NCBI RefSeq assembly: GCF_905220415.1
Contig: NC_059550.1
Span: 5,334,501 to 5,398,500 of the forward strand
Direction of reading: 5' to 3'
From: Colias croceus
Lineage: Eukaryota > Arthropoda > Insecta > Lepidoptera > Pieridae
Length of the DNA: 64,000 nt
The stretch's first letter is position 1; each line of letters begins with the position of its first letter. Shown here piece by piece: positions 1 to 11,100 of this stretch. The notes under the pieces are model-generated. The model saw only the letters and a list, made by a program, of their open reading frames with translations, had not been told where the DNA came from and did no database searches. The translations under genes and the position numbers were made by a program.

Positions 1-2270
1 TCCAATTTAATACAATTAGAATATAATTTAAGCGATACTAATAAATTAATAATTCCAATAAGAATGCAAAAATGCATTTTTCTTGAATATTTTCCTGTTA
101 GAACCACATACCTACATAAAATGTTGAGGAAAATCTTAAATAGAAAATTGAGAAGTTAATAACAACATACTATTTATTGACCAACTTGTCCAAAAGGAAG
201 TGTCCTGAGAATTACCGAATGAAGCACGCATGTAGAGAAGAGCATTACTGGCAAAGTTTTGTGTAACAATATGTAATGTTGCCATTTCTATGCGCAAAAT
301 TCCCATCCGGAAGCGCCAAACTTACATCGTACGGAGGGAATCGTGCAAGTTTGCTATTGTGGCGCCATCTACAACTGTCCGTTACACTGACGTGCTTCCG
401 GCTCGTCTTCAAAAAGTCTTGAGCTGTCAACTCGTGAACGGATGCCTTGGAGTTTCCTTGAGGGTCTTTTTATTCATTCAATTCTTGAAGAGATTTATTG
501 GTTTTAAAAAATCTTATTCTTTGGACATCTACGAATACAAGCTCGAATGTCAACGTTATTTTATTTAATACTTCGTTTAATTTCAAATACATATTTACTA
601 AGAAATAAAAATAATATTGCAAATTTTTGACACAATTTGCTTCATGGCCCACTAAAGATGAAACGTTATAAACTGTAATGTATTTTTTATGTATTAAGGA
701 GTAATTTTATAATGATTTTAACTAAAATATTTTAATAGCTTTTTGTAACGTACATTGTTAAAATAATTTTAGGTTAATATATTCGTCTATATTAGTTTCT
801 AGACTGAAAATAGACGTAGGTATGTATAAGTAAAAATTAGGTAGGTTAATTTTACTTTAATACCTTACAATCACATATATTTTATAGCTGCCAGTGTTTA
901 ATATGCTAATGAATAAATACAACAAATGTCTTAAATCATAAGCTCAGTATTTAATGCACCATAAAGCTACATAACAAACCTTTATGCGTTCAGTTCAAAA
1001 GATTTAACCAAGTGTATATTTGAAATAGCGCATCACTTTCGAAGCCCGTGCGTAGGCGGGCACTATTCGTAGCAAGGTTGAGATATAGTATTACAAATTT
1101 TCTATAACAATTATAACATGAACTCTCTGAATTCCGTTGAAAATATTTTCAAGATATGTAACGTTTCTAATGGTGTAGAGGTCTACGAGATTTGGTCGAC
1201 TTTCAAGATCGCCTACGTCGTGTATTGTCTTCCTACGCATATTGACATATTATTACGTCATTCCCGGCCAGATTGTAAGTCACCTTACGTTACATTAAAT
1301 AATTGTTGTTAAAAAAATTTTTTATCTGAAGGATTACTTTCATAAAATACTTTTAAACAGCTACTATAAGCTACTACTACTTAAGTCTTTCGATACAATT
1401 ACTGCTAGAAAACAGCACATTTATTGTAAACAAAATTAGATCCAAATGCTACTATTAAATTATATCGATGCTTATTGTTATAATATCTAGACAATAATGA
1501 TGATGGTATTTTTCTACTTTCGGAACGAATCGACTGAGAAGATATAAAAACATAAACGCCTGTAATTTTGAACCATTACTTCTACGTGAACAAGACATTT
1601 ATTTGTTTTATAAATAAAGTGATAGCCAATTGATGATGTGAAATCTGTCAAATTTAATGTACGAATACATTAAATGTGGGATGGTTTGCATCCTGTTTTA
1701 TTTAATGTGCCTTGTGATGGGAGTGCGCAAAACACAATTATGTCATTATGTCTGTTTTTAGATTTTACACGTTTACGCTGTTACTTAATAATTATATATT
1801 CACGTGCTTCCAAAGTAGATGTTTTTTACAGAATGTACTATATATTTGTTTGTAAATATGTACTACAATGCACTACTTTAGCTTTGCTGTACTTGTTACC
1901 ACTAAACTTTGGTACTAATACTAGTTCACGTTCACATTCACAGAAATTCAGAAATAATTCAGGAAACCTTATCATGTATTTGAAATAAAGTTCTTAATGA
2001 AATGTTTTATTACTGCCTAATCCTTTTATTTTTCTCCGCAACACTATGTAACGAAAATCTATTTTAAAAAAGAATAATATTTTGTGATCATTAGTAATTT
2101 TCCTCTAGACAAGATTTATGTGTACTTTTTTCATTCATGGTGATCTCACAACATGGTGACGTGTGACTCTCGTGCGTCTCTCTATGGCGTCTTAGATTTC
2201 GTGCGCATTTGAAATATAAACAAAAACAGACTAATATAGATTTGAGTACATGATTTCGCCAAAAACTACT
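1..2270. other. Gene-poor AT-rich DNA
   Basis: I see no gene in this stretch. Open frames are short, lack splice-linked partners and show no recognisable domain. A slightly GC-richer patch near 290-450 contains a GGCGCCATCT-like motif and short open frames on both strands; it could be a promoter or an old repeat. Nothing else can be supported. Confidence 0.5.
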
Positions 2271-2677
2271 TATACAGGGTTACTTGTAAAACACCAGCAA
2301 CCTCGCAGTACAAGATAGCTAACATCATAAGTAACAACATTTGTTCTAAGACTTTTGGCATAACGCAATAAATTATTTTTAAATGATTTTTTAAGCCTTA
2401 TAATTGTACTCTCCTAACATTTGTAAGTCTATGTTCTATTCATTATCGAAAGGACGACGCGACGCCCCCTTCCCCCTCTCCTTTGCTTCTTGTTTACGTA
2501 ATTTTTGGGATGCGCGTAGAGTTTATAATATTCAGGCGGAAAATTAAATTAATATTTATTTTTGTATGAAAATAAAATCTAACAAATTATCAAAAGTCGT
2601 AGAACAAATGTTGTTACTTATGATGTTAGCTATCTTGTACTGCGTGGTTGCTGGTGTTTTACAAGTAACCCTGTATA
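2271..2677. mobile_element. Fold-back MITE with about 87-bp terminal inverted repeats
   Basis: The left arm (2271-2357) starts TATACAGGGTTACTTG and reappears almost perfectly as its reverse complement at 2591-2677, ending CCCTGTATA. Only a few mismatches separate the arms, for example CCTCGC against CCACGC. The 230-bp centre is AT-rich with a short pyrimidine-rich patch and has no coding capacity. The TA/TATA at both ends fits a TA target duplication, as in Tc1/mariner-type non-autonomous elements; that assignment is inference. The near identity of the arms suggests a fairly recent insertion. Confidence 0.85.
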
Positions 2678-5600
2678 GTGTACAATGAAGCAGCAGTACA
2701 ATAAGCAATTATAATATCGGTTTAAGAATTACACGAACCATATCTGTATACCTATTTTCAATTATCAATTTATTGTCACACTATTTTTTGTAAACGTACA
2801 TGATAACGTCACGATATGAAGATTCTTCTTCTTTTCATCCAGTCGTCTGCATTTTGATATATTATCAAAATCTTATTTTTTTTAAATACATACAATGTTA
2901 CAACACAGACATAAAATTTCCGTGTTTACTTTGTGAGAACAAAGAAGGAATCCCTATGTTACAATACTGAAAACAAATACTGTAGACTGTAGTAATTCTA
3001 GTTTACAATATCGCGATCTCGTGAAGTAGGTTACACAAATAAAACATTAAAAAGGGTCGAGTGTATGTTGGAGTTACGGTTCAAGAATGATAACTTCAAA
3101 TTATATTTGATTCAGAACATGAAGTACCTGTGATCGCATAACATTTTATAGAAGACTCAAAGCTGAGCATACTAATTACAATTAGTTAATACCTAATTTC
3201 AGAGGATAAAATTAGGAGATATAATTTTATTATAAACTAATATCAAAAAAAGAAACGAATAATCTGATGTAAACGAATCTCATTTTGTTTACACAATATA
3301 ATTTGATGCAAAACAGAATTCTAAAAATAATTTATAAGATTTATTTTCACTGTGTTAGTCACGTGAAGCAACTAATTATTTATAGACGTTTTGAAGGGCA
3401 ATAGCGACATTTAACCCATTGACCACCGAGCGCCCCGATCGGGGCACGACAACAATAGATTTCTATTGTGTCTGAGATTCTAGGGATTGATGGATTAAAT
3501 TAGATTCTAATTAAAAAAGCTTGGTAAAATGCCATTACAATGTAATTGTTGTCATATAAACGTGATTTTATTCGCTGTGATTGTTTTATATGAGCTCCGA
3601 TACTGCAGACGATATCCGCATTACAAATACGTAGTTTGCACACCCTTGTGCAGCTATAAAGTTTATTGTAATTCTATGAAGGCCAAGAATATATTACGTC
3701 CATGTGAAAGTAATAGATTCTTGATTTTAAAAGCATAATTTCTTGTATCGTACTCACAACTAGAGCTTTTATAGAACTATTGAGTTAGTTTATCCTTTAG
3801 GTTTATTCATACTAGTAATGGAATGGTATTGTCCGTTTGTAATATTATTTTTACTAAAACTATACTTATACATGGCATATACCAAAATTTAATTTTGATG
3901 GCACTTTCAACCACAGATAGCTGATACGATAAGCATAGTAACTTAGGCTACTTTTAAACCGATTTTCTGTCAAAGATAAACTATTTTATGCGAGTGAAAC
4001 TGCGGGAACCTAGCTAGTATTTAATACAAAATTATTGAACGCGTAATAGAATGATAAATTAAAATTAACACATAGCAAATAAGCTATAAAATAACCCGTG
4101 TAGCTATTAATTAAGCCATTTGTTAATGTCGTCAAGTTGGCAAGTGATGCGATAATAATAATTGTTTTATAAAATAACAAGTTGCTATTATATTAGATAA
4201 TGAAGATTAGCACGAGTATTAAAAATACAATTAGGTATTTATGGTAACTCTCAATTTCTTCTTCTAAGAAGCAACGCAACAAAGGTCCGGTCGTAGCGTC
4301 TTTTTCGTAGAACATCTCGTAGCACTTACATATTTAAGTGTTAAATATGATCATAAATGGCAGAGAACATAAAGAATTGTTGTTGTTTTAATTTGCTAAT
4401 ATTTGTATGTTAATATTCACTATATTTAATATTTTAAAATAAAATACTTCTCGTAGTGTGGATCTCACTCGCGATTGTTATGTTATTTGACAAGTGGTGA
4501 TTATTCTAAAAATGTATAAAAAATACTTCTGGACACTTGGATTTATCTAATTTCACACAACACACAATTTTTCAATATTTCAAGTTGTAGTGGTTTTAAG
4601 TAACTTAAAACAACACAAACCACAGATTTAAAAAAATCTTTTAAAGTACGTAAATACAATGTATGTGTATTTTCAATAAGTAATTAGTAAGAACACAGAC
4701 ACTGTATATATAATAACAGAAACTCGTTAGGGTGTATATGTCTGATCTTGAGCGTGCAAAGCTAAATTTAACCGTTGATAACGAGCCAGATTTCAATAAA
4801 ACATAGCGTCTCTGTGAAAATTACACAGATCTCGATTTATACAAAAGAGATAATATACAGCTCATGATTAAGCAATATTACAAAAATAGTTTGTACCAAA
4901 GACAAGATAGAAATTTAACATGATGTCTATCATTTCTTCTCTCTATAATAGAATTAAGAGACCTTACTCAAATATTGAAAATTTGAATTTAAATATCAAA
5001 CCACCACCACTAACAAGATATTAATTTTGAATAGTCCACTAATTATGTAGTTAATTACTAAACTTCACTGACGCAAAAGTGTATTAACACTTATGTTTTT
5101 TTCCACTATCATTTTATCTATTATTTTGTTGTTTTAAATAGATACAATGATACAGATGGCCGCAAAGTATTTTTATGTGTGCGAATTTATTGTTACTTCA
5201 GTAAATGTTATGTTTTCTTAAATATTTCCTTATATTTAGGTAGCAGTACATTTTAACAAATTAATGCTTTAAAGGTTACAGCTAATGTTGAATTATTTTA
5301 ATAACAAAACAATATAGTGAAATTCGAATTCCTAATTCTAATTGATCTTCTACAATACATGCATAATTACTACAATAGACAGTATACATCGATCCAACTG
5401 AATACTGTACTCTGAATGTTACAAATCACATATTAAATGACGAAAACATATTCAAAACGTCGTTAATCACGTAAACAACTACAACATCCGGCTATATGGA
5501 ATCGGATATCATCTATTCTTCTCAGCCAATGTATAAAATAAATAATTATATTACTATCAAGAGATAGTTCAGTTTATTTCGTAAAAATCTATGAAACTGA

Positions 5601-6121
5601 CTAAGTATGACTTGTATTGAGATATTAAACATTGTGTGTTCTAATTTGAAGCTACTTCCATAGTATGATGTTATAAACGCCATGATAAACATGTCTCAAT
5701 TTAAATTAGAAATGATTTCTGGTAGTAGCAATAACAAACACTTTGTCCAGTTACTGGAGCTATAAAACGAAAATACTTAATAACTCTGCGATGAAGTCAA
5801 ATATGAATCATTGAACTATAAATTACTCAGGTGGAAACTATTCAGACGCAAATACTGAGTAGTTTTACATCATGTGGGTTAATATTTGCCACCTACCCGC
5901 ATAAATCTATTTTAATAATTTGTTGAGTATATGTCAAAAGGATTATACCATCAAAAGGTAATAAAATTGAACAAAAATTAATTTGGCTCTACATAATATT
6001 ATGTTGACTGTTTTCACGGCAAAACAAAACATACTGTCTTCAGGATGACATTAAAAATGAAATTCATAAAATTTTTCCAGAAGCGAGTACAGCGAAGTAT
6101 GAAGGAACTGAAATGTTTACA
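2678..6121. other. Intergenic AT-rich stretch
   Basis: No gene can be supported. Apart from the hairpin repeat at 3415-3490, I see only AT-rich sequence with short random open frames. It may be intergenic or a long 5' intron of the downstream muscle gene. Confidence 0.45.
3415..3490. repeat. Dispersed repeat with a 14-bp palindrome and a hairpin
   Basis: The block begins TTAACCCATTGA. It contains the perfect palindrome GCCCCGATCGGGGC (3432-3445), then an inverted repeat ACAATAGA-tt-TCTATTGT (3452-3469), then TGTCTG. A second, shorter copy lies at 17444-17505, where the same TTAACCCATTGA prefix and the AATAGA hairpin are kept but the GC palindrome is gone. Two copies 14 kb apart with the same architecture indicate a dispersed repeat family. 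Its function is unknown. Confidence 0.6.
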
Positions 6122-6249
6122 GCTCGGCCGTGGGGGCGGGCTGGGAGCAGGGCGCCGCCGACGCGCCAGTGCGCGCCCGCCCAGGTCCGACACTCGACGT
6201 CGGCTCGTCATACAAGACACCCGCTATAACGATCATTATTTAAATCGGT
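6122..6249 (+). other. GC-rich putative exon, possibly 5' UTR
   Basis: This 128-bp block is strikingly GC- and CpG-rich inside AT-rich DNA. It is bounded by a good acceptor (tttacag) and a good donor (AATCG|gtaaga), as expected for an exon. One frame stays open across it and would encode an Arg/Gly-rich segment leading out in phase 2. That frame does not join the start codon at 8188 in frame, so if it belongs to the muscle gene it would be untranslated. It could instead be an exon of an unseen gene or transcript, or a small CpG-rich promoter. Confidence is low. Confidence 0.3.
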
Positions 6250-8187
6250 AAGATACCTAGTGATCCCTAGAGTGCAAGTGTATATTCAACTGTCATATAT
6301 TCAACTGTGATCCTCAAGTGTCTCTTTACTGTAGGGCAATCGTACGACTCTCCTTTTTCGCGTTATCAGTTGGTTAGGGTATTATTGTTTGGTGGCACGT
6401 AAGTTAATTGGTGACATAACAGTGTAAAATACAAATTACTTAACGTAAATATTTTTTTGAATCTGTTATTATTGATAAATTAAAATAAACTACAATTATA
6501 ACTTGCTAATTTCTTTTTAAAGATTATAGAAATAATTTGTTTTATTTTACTGTTTATATAACAAAATTTTTGCTTTTAATATTAATGGTACAATCAATTG
6601 TTTTTTTAACTGTTCATGCGTTTGCCTACATGATAATCTCTGTTTTCAATAGTGCAAACCGTCAATATAATTTTATTTTCGTTTTAAATACAAAATTTAT
6701 TTATTTTCATTCTTTAAAATCTGTTTTCTTATGATATGCATAAATTAGAAGATAAGTCATGTGTGATTAGTATTAAGCAATAGACGAGGCGTGTCGACGT
6801 CAATCCGTGGTGTTTCAGAATGCCGTGAATCCGATCCGAGCGCTTGGTGTCTATTTATAGCCGCGCACACGAAGCCAAATTTGCAATCTCCACCTATCGA
6901 CGCGCCTACGTATATTTTTGTAGCCGTTTCACAATCGGGCATTTTTCACATCTTACCTAACTTTCGTTAAGGTGCGCTATTTCAGGAAACTTAGCTGACA
7001 TTGAGAATATTCTAAAATGGGCCGTCGTGTATATGGCAAATATCATTGGCCTTCGTTCTTGACCTGAATGTAATATTAATCCGCTCTGAATCATTTTTAA
7101 AGTCAAGTTTGATTTGACACTAACCTTACATGTGATTTTACAGGATGAATGAAACTTTCTTACAGATAAGCGTTCATGGAATTTAATGGAAAATATGAAA
7201 AATAAGTCGTGTCTACTAAATATTTTAAATTCGAAAAACAATTACTCAGCTTTTAAATTAATTTGGAATTAATAATATATCCATCCATTATTTAAAAATT
7301 AAAACACAGTAAATAATATAAACTTCTTCTTTGAAAGGAAAAATAGAATATTGGCATGATTGATTTTTAACAATTTGGCACGCTCTAAGAAATTATCAAT
7401 GAAATATTAAAGGCAATTAAGATTAATCAGGTGATGCTATGTCTATACAAAACGTCGATCTCGTGTCGTGAGTTTGATCAATGAAGCATCTGCTCTTCCA
7501 GAAATAAATTAATGACGCAAATGTGCAAACCGATACTGACAAGTTGATAATAATTACGCTTTTAGAGAATTGTAGGCGGACAGCTTTTGCCAGCTCTGAG
7601 AACTGTAAAAGCTGCATTTGATCTTACAATATTTATAGTACCTGCGTATTATTTCAATTTCATTAGATTTAGTGGAGAATGTTTAAAGCGTTTTAATTGG
7701 ACATAGAGTCGAATAGAGGCAAGCAAATATTTTAAAGTAACAATGATTATAATTGTGTTGCAGCTCGTTTCAAATTTTACAGTAGTTTGTTTGTGAAAAG
7801 CAATCAGGCGATTCTCATAATAAGAAAACCGTAACAAGGTCGTCTAAATCTTGAAAATAGCCAAGGAATCATCAAACATTCGTAAAAACGGCCATTTTAG
7901 TCGTCACTAGAGTTCGATTGGCGGGCGGCCAAGTCCACGGACTATTCGCCACGGCACCTAGCCATCGAGACAAGCTATTTACGTCCCAGCTGCTAAATCT
8001 ACGTACGTCATTGCTCTATTTACGAGTAATGCTATTGTATTATGTCATTTGAATACGATTATTGAATATCACAATAAATTATACAGCGTAAATGTGCCAA
8101 GGCCCAAAACAACAAACGCTGTAAACTAATGTTTTGGTAACAAGTACGTTTTTGTTTCAGAAAACGAGCTCGACATAATCCGCCAAA
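6250..8187. other. Upstream region of the myofilin-like gene
   Basis: There is no coding sequence apart from the 5' UTR end of exon 1, which begins at 8161 after a clear acceptor (tttgtttcag). Two GC-richer blocks stand out. 6780-6950 has a MEF2-type element. 7890-8010 has CAGCTG and two CTATTTA motifs, followed by a possible donor (AAATCTAC|gtacgt at 8002/8003) that could end a non-coding first exon. The transcription start cannot be fixed from the sequence. Confidence 0.4.
6851..6860. promoter_or_regulatory. Consensus MEF2-type site / TATA-like element
   Basis: CTATTTATAG matches the MEF2 consensus YTA(A/T)4TAR on both strands, inside a GC-richer 170-bp block 1.3 kb upstream of a muscle-type gene. 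It also reads as a TATA box. A link to the downstream gene is inference from position and the known role of MEF2 in insect muscle. Confidence 0.35.
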
Positions 8188-11100
8188 ATGTTTAAAAGTC
8201 ATTTAGAAATGATTGGCAGAAATGAGACGCCGTCAAAGAAGGCCAGGTTCTGGCAGTCCTTCGTGCGATCTCTAAAAGGTATGTACCAAAGAGGACGTTA
8301 TATACACGTGCCTTTATTCTATTATCTATAAGAGCGTTGTTTTCTAATCCCATCTTATGCACAGGATCGGAAGACATCAGAGCCGAAGAGAGGTACAGGC
8401 CAACACGCCGCAGCGTGTACCCTGAACTGCTCTCGACCTACCCCTACAGCAAATCTATCTACGACGACCCCATTGGTGCCGCTGAAAGGATCACCGTCCC
8501 CGGCTACCGCTACCTGCCCGTCCACCGTGAAACCTACGGATACTCTCCGCGTCCGATCTACACCCACAACTACCCTCGCTCACTCGACTCCTACAGGCCA
8601 AGTTAGTACTGAATGCAATCACAAACTGCTTTTCAATAAACAACGATTTCTCTCTAAAAAGTATTCTTGAAAGCGGAGAAATATCGAAATTTGTATAAAC
8701 TGCAACTATGTATTTATACTGAAGGAAAAAAGTTCGCTGAGATAATATATCTTCGCTTTCAATTTCGTTGTTAATTGATAATTGCGCATTTGCACTTAAC
8801 TTATGCATTTGATGAAGCGCAGCGTTAATTAATTTGTTATTATAACTCTTTCATTAAATTCCTTATTAAATTGTTTGCATACTTATTACTATGTAAATAT
8901 AAAAGTAAATAATTCATCAATTCTCGTTATTAATTGTAAATAGAGTTGCGCTGTAACATGTCTAATTGCATTAAACAAATTTCCCATTATTCTCTTGATT
9001 GTTTCAGCGTCAAAACACGGAGCAGTTTAAATAGGGTTAGGAACATCTTAAATAGTTGCAACGATATTCCATCAAATTGTCTTATACCATGTCAACAAGT
9101 GTACAAATTGTATTTAAAAGTACCTACTATCTTGTAACTTATTATTCTTTAAGAAAATCAATTATATATAATGTTACATAATTTGTATTCATTTTTTTAA
9201 TAAAGCCTTACGCGATTATATTTGAAGTGAGACCTGTAGAAGGCTAGAAGATTTAAAACAAATGAATCGATACCATAACATACGTCTCACATAATAAACA
9301 AATACTCACATACGTTATATTATTGTCCGTTATTGTTTCCTTACGTTATAGTTTAAATTCATCCTGAAAATTCCGAAAACAGTTTCATCATAAATGTTTT
9401 ATGTTGCGTTTCTTGCGTAATTTTGTTACTTATGGAATGTCAATTGTGTTTATTGATCACATATCATTTTACTTTAATATTTTCATTAAAAAAAATATTT
9501 GTAAAAGCCATCAAATTTTTGCTTGCATTATAATAATATATCCAGATTCCAGATCATACTTACATCATAGTTGCATGGCACATTAGAAATCACCTCTTAT
9601 ACATAACACCATTTACCTACACTTGTGTATTAATGAATAATATGTGTCGACTTCATTGATTAAATCTTCAAGCATATCTCAGGTGTCACATATTTGTTTT
9701 AAAATAATCATGCCCTCCCTTCTTCCTTTGTTTGCAACATGGATTGTAAAAATCCTTGTTATCGAGTCTTTATATGATAAAGAGGTGAGTTCTAGAACAG
9801 CATTAATTTCATATACTGATGATATTAAACAATTTACATGATTACTAAAGCTTATGCTACGCCAATATCTTAATACTTTAACATAGTGTGTTTACTTACG
9901 ATGTGACTTTCAAAATTAACACAGACATAATTATAATTAAAACGCAATATGAAATGACATAATAATGTATTAATTTCAACGATTTTAGAAAATCCTCTAT
10001 AAAGGAAACGTTTGGGTCCATTTTGAGTCTTTCTTTTTTCTAGTTTGTATTTGTTAATTTTGATGAAACAATACGTGCCTTTATTGTGCTTAAATTATAA
10101 TGTTTTCAATAGTTTACCACGTGCCAAGGCGTATCCGACGAGGAGTCGATCCCTTCGACGCACACAAGGCGTGGCAAGACCATCTCGACAGATTGGCCGC
10201 CATCGACCGTCTGTATCCTTCTCGCTACGGCCTCTACCTGAAGGACCGGGCCTACCCCATCACCGACTTGTCCGCACCCATCTCCGACTCCTTCCAGCCT
10301 AAGAGCCTTAAAGGCATCGAATATGAGCCTGACAACAAACCTCACTGGGGATCAGGTAAATTCTATTAAAATCTATGCACGAACATCTTAGACTAAGTTA
10401 TGTTAGGCAATATCGAAGTTAGATCGTTCGTTTGAACGTAAACTCGATGGTTATATAAATACAAAGAGTCTTTTCAAGTGTCTCGAAAAGATTTTGATAT
10501 GGGAATAACGAACGAGATAATATCGAGTTGTTAACGGACCCGTGTATGCGCAAGGAACTGCATTCGAAATTTTTATGAAACTTTTGGAATATTTGATATG
10601 CGAACATTCCTGCCATAATGGGTTACGTGGATTCAAAGAATTGTGTAATCAGAATTGACAACACTACGCGAAGATTCTATGTTAATTTAATCTTCAGTGT
10701 GGGATGTAGTCAGTTCTTATAATAACATCGATAGCAAAAGGATCCTATAATTTACAAAAAAAGAAATACATCAGCCAAATTATCTGTATTATATATTCAT
10801 AATAAAATTGTCATTCAGTATTTAATAGGATATCTCTATTGTTATTACATCTAAAATTTATACTCTTTATTGTTAGATATATTTTATACTTTGTTATACA
10901 TATAAAAATATTCAAAATGTTTCTGAAATTTTAATGTATTTATTGAGATGTTGCTATTATTTTACTGAATTTTTATGCTCTGCTGTTTATAATTTACCAA
11001 GTACAAATTTATTTACATAAAACTAACCCAATTCATTTTTTAATTAAAATATAAAAGACAAATTCGTGTTTAATTTTGTAGTTTAGTACCTTCCTTTCAT

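Noticed and set aside
6014..6220. A minus-strand protein in the GC-rich block
   Set aside because: It has low-complexity Arg/Pro composition, no domain and no minus-strand splice sites; the plus-strand exon reading is better supported.
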